Shown: in pieces, positions 35,071 through 44,630 of the stretch
Layout: each line of letters begins with the position of its first letter
Position numbering within the stretch: position 1 is the first letter of the stretch
Assembly (NCBI RefSeq): GCF_029909975.1
Contig: NZ_CP094516.1
Span: forward strand, 6,302,501 to 6,366,500
Reading direction: 5' to 3'
Length of the DNA stretch: 64,000 nt
Source: Bradyrhizobium sp. ISRA430
GTDB taxonomy: Bacteria; Pseudomonadota; Alphaproteobacteria; Rhizobiales; Xanthobacteraceae
Translations under genes and position numbers: made by a program
Notes under the pieces: model-generated
Databases searched by the model: none
Told to the model about the DNA's origin: nothing
The model's input: the letters and a program-made list of their open reading frames with translations, nothing else

Positions 35071-35784
35071 ATGTCGAACTATGATCAGAACCTGACGACC
35101 TCTGGCGCGGCCGGTGGTGGCACGATCGCGGTGGACGTCGGATTACGCGACTACATGCTGCGCATTTACAATTATATGGCTACGGGCGTCGCTGTGACCG
35201 CCGTTGTCGCGTGGATGACCTATCAGTTTGTCGGTCCTGAATTGCTGCAAAGCCCGCTGATGTGGATCTTCATCCTGGCGCCGCTCGCGCTGGTGTTCTT
35301 CATCGGCTCGCGCATCGACACGCTGTCGGCGCCAACGGCGCGGCTTCTGTTCTTCGTCTATGCCGCGCTCGTCGGCATATCGCTCTCGATCTTGCTCCAC
35401 ATCTACACCAGTTCCTCGATCACCCGAGTATTCTTCATTACGGCCGCGACTTTCGGGGCGCTCAGCATCTTCGGATACACGACCAGGCGCAATCTCTCCG
35501 GGCTCGGTACGTTCCTGTTCATGGGCCTCATCGGAATTATCATCGCAGGCCTGGTCAACCTGTTCCTGCGGTCGACCGCGCTGGATTGGCTGATCTCGAT
35601 CGTGGGCGTCGGCGTCTTCGCAGGCCTCACGGCCTACGATACGCAGCGGATCAGGGCGATGTACGACGGCAGGGACGATGAAACCGCGGCAGGTCGCAAG
35701 TCGGTGATCGCCGCGCTGTCGCTTTATCTCAATTTCATCAACCTGTTCATGATGATGCTGCGCCTTGCCGGCAGTCGACGCTAA
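35071..35784 (+). CDS. Bax inhibitor-1 / YccA-family membrane protein
   Basis: This 237-residue protein has seven hydrophobic helices and the BI-1 hallmarks: RDYMLRIYNYMATGVAVTAVVAW near residue 27, FGALSIFGYTTRRNLSGLG and the terminal TAYDTQRIRAMY and LSLYLNFINLFMMMLRLAG with acidic and Asn residues that form the calcium/proton-sensing core in homologues. The first 25 residues are polar and variable. AGGAGGCAAGCG precedes the ATG. BI-1 proteins modulate ion leak and the FtsH protease; a stress role fits the neighbours. Confidence 0.9.
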   Translation: MSNYDQNLTTSGAAGGGTIAVDVGLRDYMLRIYNYMATGVAVTAVVAWMTYQFVGPELLQSPLMWIFILAPLALVFFIGSRIDTLSAPTARLLFFVYAALVGISLSILLHIYTSSSITRVFFITAATFGALSIFGYTTRRNLSGLGTFLFMGLIGIIIAGLVNLFLRSTALDWLISIVGVGVFAGLTAYDTQRIRAMYDGRDDETAAGRKSVIAALSLYLNFINLFMMMLRLAGSRR

Positions 35785-35801
35785 GAGGCGACGGCGGCCC
35801 T

Positions 35802-36305
35802 TCAGGCCGCCGGCCGCTCCGCGGCACTCGCGAGCGCGTCGCGCAGGGCCTTTTCCTTGGTTTCGTCCAGGGATGTTTTCAGAACGACCCCTCCGGCATC
35901 CTTGATTTCCTTGAGCACCTTGTCCGCGGTCATGTGCTTGATCAGGACGAACAAGGCCGCGTTGCCGGTCTGGAGGCTCGCGGATAGCTCCTTCATAAAG
36001 GAATCGTTGATGCCGAAATCGGAGAGCGCGCCACCGAGCGCGCCGGATGCGGCGCCCACCGCGACACCGAGGATCGGATTCAGGAAGAGCACGCCGATCA
36101 GAAGTCCCCAGAAACTTCCTGTCATCGCGCCCATGGCGGTGGTATTGACGAGTTGATTGAGCTTGATGTCGCCGGAATCCGATTTCACGGCGATCACTGC
36201 GTCGCTGATCGTGATGAGGTATTCTTTTTGAAGTTTGAGCAACCGCTGACGCACCTCTTCGGCTTTCGCCTCGGACGGATACACGATCGCCACTAAATCG
36301 GACAT
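35802..36305 (-). CDS. DUF1269 membrane-associated protein
   Basis: This 167-residue protein starts MSDLVAIVYPSEAKAEEVRQ and carries the Gly-rich membrane hairpin GSFWGLLIGVLFLNPILGVAVGAASGALGGALSDFG at about 83-118. The C-terminal half has TADKVLKEIKDAGGVVLKTSL, all typical of DUF1269. AGGAGG fixes the start; the longer open frame upstream is non-coding. These proteins are linked to stress and envelope but lack a defined function. It is convergent with the Bax-inhibitor gene (18-base gap). Confidence 0.88.
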   Translation of the reverse strand: MSDLVAIVYPSEAKAEEVRQRLLKLQKEYLITISDAVIAVKSDSGDIKLNQLVNTTAMGAMTGSFWGLLIGVLFLNPILGVAVGAASGALGGALSDFGINDSFMKELSASLQTGNAALFVLIKHMTADKVLKEIKDAGGVVLKTSLDETKEKALRDALASAAERPAA

Positions 36306-36639
36306 TGCAACCTCCTGATAGGAGTCCCGTTCGGCTCGATGGAGGGGCCGTTTATGGGACGCTTGCGTCGACGCTAGCGGGTCGCCGGTGCACCCGACAT
36401 CAGAGAAAACCCTGGGCCCGAGGGATGAATGTTCGGATGGTTCGCGGACCATAAAGGGTGGGTTCGCCTGCATCATCGCCGGGCAAAGAGACCGCGATCG
36501 CAACCGCCGGCGAGGAGAATCCCGACCCTGGACTAGGTAATCACCCGATATGCCGCGCTCCTCCCTGGGCGCATGGTTTCGGCCGTGAAAGAGCAGAGTG
36601 GCCGCGACGTTGCTTGCCGCTCCGGTTCGAGGCCTCCAG
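36306..36639. other. 334-base divergent promoter region
   Basis: It lies between DUF1269 (minus) and the second antiporter (plus). No gene is supported; short frames overlap coding starts. Promoters for both sides should be here, but no known regulator site was recognised. Confidence 0.5.
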
Positions 36640-38073
36640 ATGACTGCGACGCCATCAACTCAAAAACTTTCACTGTTTGCGCTGACCGCGATGGTGGTCG
36701 GATCGATGGTTGGCTCGGGAATCTTCTCGTTGCCGCGGACCTTCGGCATCGCAACGGGCCCGTTCGGCGCCATCTTCGCCTGGTGCATCGCCGGAGGCGG
36801 CATGTACACATTGGCTCGCGTGTTCCAGTCGCTGGCCGAACGGAAGCCTGATCTCGACGCCGGTGTCTATGCTTATGCGAAGGAAGGATTTGGCGACTAT
36901 CCCGGTTTCCTGTCGGCATTCGGCTACTGGATCGGGAGTTGTATCGGCAACGTGTCCTATTGGGTCCTGATCAAGTCGACGTTGGGCGCGTTCTTTCCCG
37001 TGTTTGGTGACGGCAATACCGTCACGGCGATCATCGTCGCTTCGATCGGGATCTGGCTGTTTCACTTCATGATCCTGCGCGGGGTGCAGCAGGCGGCCGC
37101 GATCAACACCATCGTCACGATCGCTAAGATCGTGCCGATCCTAGTCTTCATCGTCATCCTGATCTTCGCATTCAAGGCCAACTTATTCCGGACCAATTTC
37201 TGGGGCGGCGAGGGCATGCCAGACGCGAGCCTGTTCCAGCAGATCCGAGCGACCATGTTGGTCACGGTGTTTGTTTTTCTCGGAATCGAAGGCGCAAGTG
37301 TTTATTCGCGCTACGCCAAGGAACGCTCCCATGTTGGCGCCGCGACCGTTCTGGGGTTCGTGATCGTCACGAGCCTGATGGTGCTCGTGACCATGCTGCC
37401 CTATGCCGTGCTTGCGCGCGCAGAGATTGCGGGCATGCGGCAGCCGTCGATGGCGACGGTCCTGGAGGCCGTGGTCGGACATTGGGGCGCTGTCTTCGTC
37501 AGCGTCGGACTGCTGATCTCGGTCCTCGGGGCATATCTCGCCTGGTCCTTGATCTGCGCCGAGGTGCTTTCGGCCGCCGGTCGGACCAACGACATGCCGA
37601 CGCTGTTCGGCACCGAGAACGCGAACAAGGTGCCGGCGGCCGCGCTCTGGCTGACCAATGCCGTCGTCCAGCTCTTCGTCATCAGCACCTACTGGTCGCA
37701 AGATGCCTTCTCGCTGATGCTCAATCTGACGAGCGTCATGTCGCTCATCCCGTTTTTCCTGGTCGCGGCCTACGGGCTGCTGCTCGTCAGGCGCGGTGAC
37801 ACGTACGAGAAGAGCCTCACCGAGCGCAGACGTGACCTGATCTTCGCCGGTATCGCGGTCATCTACACGCTGTTCCTGATCTACGCCGCCGGAATGAAAT
37901 TCCTGCTGCTGTCCGCCATCCTCTACGCACCCGGCACGGTGCTGTATTTCTGGGCGCGCTTCGAACAGAAAGCAAAGGTCTTCACGCCGGTCGAGTGGGT
38001 CATCTTCATCGCGGCTGCGATCGGCGCGGTCGTCGGGATTCACGGATTAGCTACCGGCTACATCACCATCTAG
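36640..38073 (+). CDS. APC-family arginine/ornithine antiporter, ArcD-like, copy 2
   Basis: This 477-residue, about twelve-helix transporter has [20 protein letters not shown], the [20 protein letters not shown] stretch and [19 protein letters not shown]. It matches copy 1 at 33258 across its length, so the two are paralogues. It lies 26 bases before the arginine deiminase gene and is almost certainly co-transcribed with it, supplying arginine and expelling ornithine or citrulline. GAGG before the ATG giving [13 protein letters not shown] supports the start; an upstream in-frame ATG adds 14 non-conserved residues. Confidence 0.92.
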   Translation: MTATPSTQKLSLFALTAMVVGSMVGSGIFSLPRTFGIATGPFGAIFAWCIAGGGMYTLARVFQSLAERKPDLDAGVYAYAKEGFGDYPGFLSAFGYWIGSCIGNVSYWVLIKSTLGAFFPVFGDGNTVTAIIVASIGIWLFHFMILRGVQQAAAINTIVTIAKIVPILVFIVILIFAFKANLFRTNFWGGEGMPDASLFQQIRATMLVTVFVFLGIEGASVYSRYAKERSHVGAATVLGFVIVTSLMVLVTMLPYAVLARAEIAGMRQPSMATVLEAVVGHWGAVFVSVGLLISVLGAYLAWSLICAEVLSAAGRTNDMPTLFGTENANKVPAAALWLTNAVVQLFVISTYWSQDAFSLMLNLTSVMSLIPFFLVAAYGLLLVRRGDTYEKSLTERRRDLIFAGIAVIYTLFLIYAAGMKFLLLSAILYAPGTVLYFWARFEQKAKVFTPVEWVIFIAAAIGAVVGIHGLATGYITI

Positions 38074-38099
38074 GCAAGGCATTTCCCGAGGTACCTCCC

Positions 38100-39362
38100 A
38101 TGGCAAAGCACGCTTCGGAACCCGCGAGTCCCTTCGGCGTTCATTCGGAGGTCGGCCAGTTGCGCAAGGTCATGGTCTGCTCTCCGGGCCGTGCTCATCA
38201 GCGCCTCACGCCCTCCAATTGCGATACTTTGCTGTTTGACGACGTGTTGTGGGTCGACAACGCCAAGCGCGATCATTTTGACTTCGTGCAGAAGATGCGC
38301 GACCGCGGCATCGACGTCATCGAAATGCATAATATGCTCACCGAGACCGTCGCAATCCCCGAGGCCAGGAAGTGGATCCTCGACAACCAGGTCGTGCCCA
38401 ACCAGGTCGGGCTTGGTCTCGTCGACGAGCTTCGCTCATATCTGGAAAGCCTCAAGCCGCGCGATCTTGCGGAAACCCTGATCGGCGGCGTGTCGACTCA
38501 TGACTTTCCGGATGCCCATGGCGGCGAGATGCTCAAGCTGGTCCGTGAGGCCGCAGGGATGACCGAATATCTGCTGCCGCCGCTCCCGAATACGCTGTAC
38601 ACGCGGGATACGACATGCTGGATCTATGGCGGCGTCACGCTGAACTCGCTCTATTGGCCGGCGCGGCACGAAGAGCCGATCCTCGCGACTGCCATTTACA
38701 AGTTCCATCCGGATTTCGCCGGCAAGGTCAACGTGTGGTGGGGCGACCCGACCCAGGACCACGGGCTTGCCACGTTCGAGGGCGGCGACGTGATGCCGAT
38801 CGGCAAGGGCAATGTCCTGATCGGCCTGAGCGAACGAACCTCACGGCAGGCCATCAGCCAGGTCGCCGCGGCTCTGTTCAAGAAAAACGCAGCCGAGCGC
38901 GTGATCGTGGCCGCGATGCCGAAGTTGCGTGCGGCAATGCATCTCGATACCGTCTTCACCTTCGCCGACCGAGACTGCGTGCTGCTCTATCCCGACATCG
39001 TCTACAACATCACGGCATTTTCCTACCGGCCGGCGAACAATTCCGCTGGTCTCGAACTGCGCAAGGATGAAAAGCCGTTCGTCGATGTTGTGGCTGAAGC
39101 CCTTGGCCTGAAGAAGCTGCGTGTCGTCGAGACCGGCGGCAACGCCTATATGCGGGAGCGAACGCAGTGGGACAGCGGGGCCAATCTTGTCTGCGCATCG
39201 CCAGGCGTCGTCTTCGCCTACGACCGCAACACCTACACGAACACCCTGCTGCGTAAGGAAGGCATCGAGGTGATCACAATCGTCGGTGCTGAGCTAGGGC
39301 GTGGGCGGGGCGGCGGTCATTGCATGACGTGCCCGATCATCCGGGATGCGGTGGATTACTAG
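38100..39362 (+). CDS. arcA: arginine deiminase
   Basis: This 420-residue enzyme hydrolyses arginine to citrulline and ammonia. The guanidino-modifying fold is clear from [66 protein letters not shown] and the terminal [10 protein letters not shown]. Cys408 is the expected nucleophile, partnered by the Asp and His residues in these motifs. Length is normal for bacterial ADI. The antiporter gene ends 26 bases upstream. Ornithine carbamoyltransferase and carbamate kinase genes, needed to gain ATP from citrulline, are not found in this window. Ammonia release would still buffer acid. Confidence 0.95.
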   Translation: MAKHASEPASPFGVHSEVGQLRKVMVCSPGRAHQRLTPSNCDTLLFDDVLWVDNAKRDHFDFVQKMRDRGIDVIEMHNMLTETVAIPEARKWILDNQVVPNQVGLGLVDELRSYLESLKPRDLAETLIGGVSTHDFPDAHGGEMLKLVREAAGMTEYLLPPLPNTLYTRDTTCWIYGGVTLNSLYWPARHEEPILATAIYKFHPDFAGKVNVWWGDPTQDHGLATFEGGDVMPIGKGNVLIGLSERTSRQAISQVAAALFKKNAAERVIVAAMPKLRAAMHLDTVFTFADRDCVLLYPDIVYNITAFSYRPANNSAGLELRKDEKPFVDVVAEALGLKKLRVVETGGNAYMRERTQWDSGANLVCASPGVVFAYDRNTYTNTLLRKEGIEVITIVGAELGRGRGGGHCMTCPIIRDAVDY

Positions 39363-39455
39363 GGCGGACCGGTGCGGCAATGGAGCAGCCGCCCTGGCGC
39401 TTCGACGCCGTTCTCGGGATCGAGGTTCAGCTCGACCCCCAAATGGTCGATCGTG

Positions 39456-39668
39456 AGCGCGCCGCTGTTCGAAGCTTATTGGTTCACCGATGGCCTGAAT
39501 TCCGGCCGGCACGACCAGCTCTATTCGGCCGATATCGGTCTGAAGTACAATTTCGCCGGCAATCTGTCGCTTGGGACCACAGTGCTGTACGTGGTGCGAA
39601 CATCGAACGTTCTGGTACGAAATTACAGGGACCTTCGGATCGGCCCGAGACTTGATTTTGCCTTCTGA
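39456..39668 (+). pseudogene. C-terminal fragment of an outer-membrane beta-barrel protein
   Basis: The frame reads LFEAYWFTDGLNSGRHDQ, then alternating hydrophobic strands (YSADIGLKYNFAGNLSLG, TTVLYVVRTSNVLVRNY) and ends LRIGPRLDFAF with the terminal Phe typical of outer-membrane barrels. Only about the last 70 residues are convincing. Upstream the sequence runs into the end of arcA and no start or leader is seen. It looks like the remnant of a barrel gene lost by deletion. Confidence 0.5.
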
Positions 39669-40248
39669 AAGATCTGCAAAGATGATGGGACGCGTATTCG
39701 TGCTGATGGGGCTGTCATTGCCGTACCGGCAGCTTCGCCCGTCCCTGCGGACCCTCGTGGTTCCGTTGACCGGGGTCGGCGTTTGGACACCGATGCCCTG
39801 AGGGACGATGTCCGCACGAACCGCCTTGAGATATCTTCCATCCCCTCGCGATTGCTCCCACCCCGCAGGCTGCGCCGACCAAGAAGGGAAAGAAGAAGTC
39901 CAGCGCGCGCAGCGGCAGCAATCGCTAGCGGACGGTCGGGTAGTTCCATTTTGCAGACGCGGTGACGACCGGCGTCGACGACTCCTATGACTACTTGGCG
40001 CGTCGCTGCGAGGGAACTCGCGGCGAATGGCGGCACAAATTGCATAGTGTCGTATGCCAGGATCTATTTCACCAACGCGGGATTTCCATCCTAGGAGAAT
40101 ACTACCTATGGTGTGCAGAGCCAAGCGGTGTATACTCGGTGCATCCTAGGGGTGCGTCTTGCAGTCCGATGACGGGTGCCGCACCGCAGGGAGGCAGCTT
40201 CGATACTGACCGTTAAGGCTCGATTTCGAGAGTTGCTGGGAAGAGTGA
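39669..40248. other. 580-base gap with possible gene remnants
   Basis: No intact gene is supported. Around 39837-39928 a short plus frame reads IAPTPQAAPTKKGKKKSSAR up to a TAG; a stop lies immediately upstream, so it may be the tail of a decayed exported protein. The remainder should hold the histidine-kinase promoter. An 84-codon plus frame (39962-40216) has no motif or ribosome binding site and is not called. Confidence 0.4.
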
Positions 40249-41451
40249 GTGCGTACCGTGAAGCCACGCAATTCTCCTGCCTGCGAGTCTACGAGAGCCA
40301 GCGCCAGGGAATGGTTGCAGATTGGCTCTAAAGAGGCCAGCGACCGGCTGTACTGGGACTACGCTGAGGATCTTCTCTTCGTGGTACGCCCTTCGCATGA
40401 AGAGCGTTTCACGTACGAGGGGATCAACCCGGCCTTCGAGGCTCTCCTCGGAATTTCATCGCGGGAAATCCAGGAACTCGACGTCTCTGACTGCCTGGCA
40501 AGAGAAGACGCCAAGTCCGTTTGCGAAGCCCTGAGGGCGTGTCTTGCGGAAGGGGCGGAGGTCAGAATCCGCCATAGTCTCGCACTTGGCGGCTCGCGGC
40601 AGAATATGGAGACGACCGTCGTTCCAATCGTCGATCCCATGGCCGGCATCGTCGTCCAATTGATCGGCAGCCATCGGATCCTGCGCAGGGAGTCTCCTGA
40701 AGATGCAACTAACGGGGCTGGCGACACCCACATGAGCCTCAACCTGGCCTCCATGCAGGAGGATATCCAGCAGCGGATTGCGTCTGAGCTCCATGATTCG
40801 ACGTGTCAGCATTTGATCGCCGCGAGCCTTGGCCTGATGCGGATCCGCTGTCGCCTCGGTGATCCGGCCGAGGCCGAGCGGCTTTGCGATGGCATCGATG
40901 CGTCGATTGACGAGGCGCTGAGGGAAATCCGTACGTTGGCCTATGTACTGCATCCCCAGAACCCGACCGTCGGCGGGTTGAAGGCGACGATCGAGCAATA
41001 TGCCCAGGGTTTCGCGGCGCGCACGTCGTTGCGGGTTAGCACCAGGATTTCGGCCATCGTCGATCGATTGCCTTACGAGAACCAGCGTTCGTTGCTGCGG
41101 GTCATTCAGGAAGCCCTCACCAACGTATTTCGCCACGCAAAGGCGACGGAGGTCAAAATCGTTGTCGATGAGACCGACAGCCATTTCCGGTTGACTGTCA
41201 GCGACAATGGGCGCGGCTTTCCAGTCAACTCGGCAAAGCACGGCACGAAAGCGATCTCGATCGGCGTTGGCATTCCCGCGATGAGGGCGAGACTTGAGCA
41301 GCTTGGCGGTACGCTCGACATCCAGTCCGACCCGGCAAAGCGGCGCTCCGGCACTGTTCTGTGCGCAGTGTTCCCGCATGGTCGTGCGGCGAGCAGGCGC
41401 AACCGGCGAAAGGTTACGACCATCATGAGGGCCCACGCAGGCGCACACTAA
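40249..41451 (+). CDS. PAS-containing histidine kinase, HisKA_3 (NarX/LiaS-like)
   Basis: This 400-residue protein has no membrane helix, so it is a soluble sensor. A PAS-like domain occupies about 30-145 (EERFTYEGINPAFEALLGIS). The HisKA_3 dimerisation helix has its phospho-accepting His182 in IASELHDSTCQHLIAASLGL, and an HATPase domain follows (LTNVFRHAKATEVKI, SDNGRGFPV, GVGIPAMRARLEQLGGTL). The C-terminus is basic. The start is a GTG; another in-frame GTG lies three codons on. Two NarL-type response regulators follow on the same strand and are its probable partners. Confidence 0.9.
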   Translation: MRTVKPRNSPACESTRASAREWLQIGSKEASDRLYWDYAEDLLFVVRPSHEERFTYEGINPAFEALLGISSREIQELDVSDCLAREDAKSVCEALRACLAEGAEVRIRHSLALGGSRQNMETTVVPIVDPMAGIVVQLIGSHRILRRESPEDATNGAGDTHMSLNLASMQEDIQQRIASELHDSTCQHLIAASLGLMRIRCRLGDPAEAERLCDGIDASIDEALREIRTLAYVLHPQNPTVGGLKATIEQYAQGFAARTSLRVSTRISAIVDRLPYENQRSLLRVIQEALTNVFRHAKATEVKIVVDETDSHFRLTVSDNGRGFPVNSAKHGTKAISIGVGIPAMRARLEQLGGTLDIQSDPAKRRSGTVLCAVFPHGRAASRRNRRKVTTIMRAHAGAH

Positions 41452-41538
41452 AGGAAAAACACTGACACCGGTGGCGAGCGGACATCGTCCGCGGGCTCGT
41501 CGCGTGCCACCGCGTCAACGAACCTGGAGTGCTCTGTC

Positions 41539-42165
41539 ATGAAGCGTATCCTTATCGCCGACGATCACGAAGCGGTGCGTTCAGGTCTGCGCGCGGTGCT
41601 CACGCAGCGCGCGGATTGGGAGGTCGTCGCAGAGGCGACCGACGGTAGCAAAGCGGTGACTGCCGCAATCGAGAGCCGGCCTCATGTGGCCATTGTCGAT
41701 TTCTCCATGCCGCGGATGACCGGAGTCGAGGTTGCACGACGGATCAGGGATTATCCGCTCCAAACGGAAGTACTGATCTTTACGGTGCACAACTCCAGCC
41801 TGCTTGCCCAGCAGGCGTTTGAGGCTGGCGCGCGCGCGTTCCTGCTCAAGTCGGACGCGAACAAGCTGCTGCTGGCCGCCGTCGAGTCGCTCCTGCTGCA
41901 CAGGCCGTTCGGCATCAGAAACTGGTTGAATGAACTGGATCCGGGATCGGTTGATGGAGATCGGCACCACGGGCTCACGCCGCGCGAGCAGCTCGTCGTC
42001 AAGCTGGTCGCGGAGGGTTACAGCAATAAGGGCATCAGCGCGATCCTGAATCTTAGCATCAAGACGACTGAGGCACATCGGGCGGCCGCGATGCGCAAGC
42101 TGGACGTAAATTCAACGGCGGGCCTGGTCCGATACGCGGTTCGGGCCGGGCTGGTGGAGGCATGA
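41539..42165 (+). CDS. NarL/FixJ-family response regulator 1
   Basis: This 208-residue regulator has a receiver domain with the acidic pair DD at 8-9, phospho-acceptor Asp54 in AIVDFSMPRMTG and the conserved Lys in FLLKSD. It is joined to a LuxR-type helix-turn-helix (LTPREQLVVKLVAEGYSNKG, LSIKTTEAHRAAAMRKL). GGAG precedes the ATG. It lies 87 bases after the histidine kinase. A paralogous regulator follows, so one kinase may address two outputs. Confidence 0.92.
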   Translation: MKRILIADDHEAVRSGLRAVLTQRADWEVVAEATDGSKAVTAAIESRPHVAIVDFSMPRMTGVEVARRIRDYPLQTEVLIFTVHNSSLLAQQAFEAGARAFLLKSDANKLLLAAVESLLLHRPFGIRNWLNELDPGSVDGDRHHGLTPREQLVVKLVAEGYSNKGISAILNLSIKTTEAHRAAAMRKLDVNSTAGLVRYAVRAGLVEA

Positions 42166-42219
42166 CAATGACCGGGGTGGACCGCGACAGCCACGTCAGT
42201 ACATTCGCCGGGGTCTCTC

Positions 42220-42241
42220 AGGGTTTTGTGGGATAACCCTT
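42220..42241. promoter_or_regulatory. AGGGTT-N9-AACCCT hairpin motif
   Basis: The sequence matches 17556-17577 at all but one position, and the flanking TCT bases agree too. Both copies lie roughly 90-105 bases upstream of a plus-strand gene. It could be a small regulatory RNA structure, an operator or a dispersed repeat. Confidence 0.45.
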
Positions 42242-42328
42242 CCAACTGCGATCAGTATGATCATTCGACTTGACTGACCGTATTACCGTCGATCGCGACA
42301 GGTCAGAGCCGCATATGGGAACGACGCC

Positions 42329-42964
42329 GTGAAACGCATCGTGATTGCGGATGATCATGAAGTCGTACGTTCCGGGCTTCGTGCGATCGTCGAAACGCGC
42401 TCCAACTGGATCGTGAGCGGAGAGGCGACCAACGGCGAGCAGGCCGTCGCATTGGCCTTGGAGACCAGGCCGGACATTGTGATCGTCGACTATTCCATGC
42501 CGATCATGAACGGGCTGGAGGTCAGCCGGCGCCTCCGGGCGCTGCACTTGCGGACCGAGGTGTTGATCCTGACGATGCACGAAAACGAGGAACTGCTGAC
42601 TGAAGCCATTCTGGCGGGCGTCCGCGGGTTTTTGTTCAAATCGGATGCCCGAAAACACCTGATTTCCGCGATCGAGGCGTTGCTCGACGGAAGACCCTAT
42701 TTCACCAGCGTCTTGCTGGAGAAACTGCTCCACGAATACCAGGTCAACAAGCAGAATAGATCGGGCATGCTGCTGACGTCGCGCGAGCAAAGCGTGGTTC
42801 AGTTGATTGCGGAAGGGCACACCAACCGGTCCATAAGCTCCATACTGAAGCTGAGCGTGAAGACCGTGGAGACCCATCGTGCGTCGGCCATGCGCAAGCT
42901 CGGGATGTCATCGACGGCTGAGCTGGTCCGGTATGCCATCCGCAAGAAATTGGTTGCTCCTTGA
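42329..42964 (+). CDS. NarL/FixJ-family response regulator 2
   Basis: This 211-residue regulator is built like its neighbour: DD at 8-9, Asp54 in [19 protein letters not shown], Lys in FLFKSD, and a LuxR-type helix-turn-helix ([38 protein letters not shown]). The start appears to be GTG. It shares most motifs with regulator 1, implying duplication. Its end overlaps the small leader frame of the alcohol dehydrogenase, which follows 71 bases on and may be controlled by it. Confidence 0.92.
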   Translation: MKRIVIADDHEVVRSGLRAIVETRSNWIVSGEATNGEQAVALALETRPDIVIVDYSMPIMNGLEVSRRLRALHLRTEVLILTMHENEELLTEAILAGVRGFLFKSDARKHLISAIEALLDGRPYFTSVLLEKLLHEYQVNKQNRSGMLLTSREQSVVQLIAEGHTNRSISSILKLSVKTVETHRASAMRKLGMSSTAELVRYAIRKKLVAP

Positions 42965-43035
42965 GATTTCCGGATCGGCAAAACGGGTCCCAGGAGCTTC
43001 CGTTCTTTATGCAGCGAACTGAGCTGGAGTTGGTC

Positions 43036-44082
43036 ATGCAGAATACCATGAAGGCAGCGCTCGTCCGCGAGCTCGGCAAGCCCCTTGTTATCGAGGAAGT
43101 GCCAGTTCCGCGACCCGGGCCGGGGCAGGTCACCGTCAAGATTGCCGCTACGGGCGTCTGTCACACCGATCTTCATGCCGCAAACGGGGACTGGCCAGTC
43201 AAGCCAAAGCCGCCCTTCATCCCCGGACATGAAGGCGTTGGGGAAGTTGCGGCCGTCGGGAGCGGCGTTACGAACGTAAAGGAAGGTGATCGCGTTGGCG
43301 TGCCGTGGCTTTACACGGCCTGTGGTCATTGTGTTCATTGCCTGGGGGGATGGGAAACCCTTTGCGAGCAGCAGCAGAACACGGGCTATTCCGTGAATGG
43401 GAGTTTTGCGGAATATGTGGTGGCCGATCCCAACTACGTTGGTCACCTGCCGGCCAACGTTGGCTTCGTGGAGATCGCGCCGGTGCTTTGCGCCGGCGTG
43501 ACCGTCTACAAGGGCTTGAAAGTGACGGACACCAAACCGGGCGACTGGATGGTGATCTCCGGCATCGGCGGATTGGGACATATGGCCGTGCAGTACGCCA
43601 AAGCCATGGGACTCAACGTGGTGGCAGTCGATATCGACGATGCCAAATTGAAATTGGCGGACAAGCTCGGTGCGGCATTTACTGTAAATGCACTGAAGGC
43701 AGATCCGGCCGGCGTCATCAAGAAGGAGATAGGCGGCGCGCAGGGCGTACTCGTGACCGCGGTCTCGCCCAAGGCATTCCAGCAGGCCTTGGGGATGGTC
43801 CGCCGCGGCGGTACCGTATCGTTCACGGGCTTGCCACCCGGCGACTTTCCGCTCTCGATCTTCGCTACCGTCCTGAATGGGATCACCGTGCGCGGTTCGA
43901 TCGTTGGTACACGGCTCGACTTGCAGGAAGCGCTTGGCTTCGCCAGCGCCGGCACGGTGCGGGCGACTGTATCGACGGCATCGCTCGACGACATCAATGA
44001 CGTGTTCGCGCGTATGCGGGATGGCGAGATCGAAGGCCGGATCGTTGTTGATTTCGAGGGGCGGCGCGCAAGCTCGTCGTGA
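43036..44082 (+). CDS. zinc-dependent alcohol dehydrogenase, AdhP-like
   Basis: This 348-residue medium-chain dehydrogenase carries the catalytic-zinc ligands Cys42 ([14 protein letters not shown]), His65-Glu66 (PGHEGVGEV) and a later Cys ([14 protein letters not shown]). The structural-zinc set is Cys96, 99, 102 and 110 ([15 protein letters not shown]), and the cofactor loop is [13 protein letters not shown]. It matches propanol-preferring AdhP, which interconverts ethanol and acetaldehyde with NAD. GGAG sits before the ATG giving [13 protein letters not shown]; a second ATG is four codons on. A fermentative dehydrogenase next to a two-component system and arginine deiminase suggests low-oxygen metabolism. 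Confidence 0.93.
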   Translation: MQNTMKAALVRELGKPLVIEEVPVPRPGPGQVTVKIAATGVCHTDLHAANGDWPVKPKPPFIPGHEGVGEVAAVGSGVTNVKEGDRVGVPWLYTACGHCVHCLGGWETLCEQQQNTGYSVNGSFAEYVVADPNYVGHLPANVGFVEIAPVLCAGVTVYKGLKVTDTKPGDWMVISGIGGLGHMAVQYAKAMGLNVVAVDIDDAKLKLADKLGAAFTVNALKADPAGVIKKEIGGAQGVLVTAVSPKAFQQALGMVRRGGTVSFTGLPPGDFPLSIFATVLNGITVRGSIVGTRLDLQEALGFASAGTVRATVSTASLDDINDVFARMRDGEIEGRIVVDFEGRRASSS

Positions 44083-44630
44083 CCTTGAGGATCGCGGATC
44101 AGTATCGTGCGCTCCTGCCGCAGCTCCTGCTGAAGCTCAGGCCGGTGGTCGCGCAGGGCAGACTGGAGATCGAGCGCGACTACGATGCGATGACGGCGCC
44201 GGGCGCCGGAATCTACTCCCCGTTCTTCGCCTCGATGATCGATCAGATAGCCGCCCTTTACGCCGCCAATTTCACCGTCGACGAGCTGCGCCAGATCGAG
44301 GCGTTCTATGCCCAGCCGGCCGGGCAGAAATTCCTGGCGAAGTCGGATGCGCTGACGCAAGCGAGCGCGCAGATCGGCCAGGACGTAAGCCAGAAGGCCG
44401 CCGACGAATTGAAGCAGCGCCTGATCGAGGCGCTGCGCCAGAAAGGGCACAAGCTCCGAGATCGATCCCGCGTGGGTTCAGGCACGCGGGACGTTGCCTC
44501 GCGTGCCCGCGACCTCACTTCACCAGCGGACAGCCGCCGTCCTTCAGCGGCCGGAACGCCTGGTCGGCGGGAACCTCGGCGAGCAGCTTGTAATAGTCCC
44601 ACGGCCCTTTCGATTCCTCGGGCTTCTTGA
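44079..44630 (+). pseudogene. truncated DUF2059-family gene reading into the next gene
   Basis: Residues 5-128 match the DUF2059 core (YRALLPQLLLKLRPVVAQGR, IAALYAANFTVDELRQIEAFY, GQKFLAKSDALTQ). Family members normally begin with a signal peptide and about 30 more residues; here the frame starts with GTG overlapping the dehydrogenase stop and lacks both. At the other end, where homologues stop after a KRGHKL-like tail, the frame continues for about 50 Arg/Ser/Pro residues that are antisense to the convergent binding-protein gene. Both ends therefore look abnormal, consistent with a gene fragment left by rearrangement. Confidence 0.6.
44467..44490. terminator. hairpin between convergent genes
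   Basis: CCCGCGTG and CACGCGGG form an 8-bp GC stem around an 8-base loop just before the end of the minus-strand binding-protein gene. There is no strong T run, so it is a modest terminator candidate. Confidence 0.45.
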
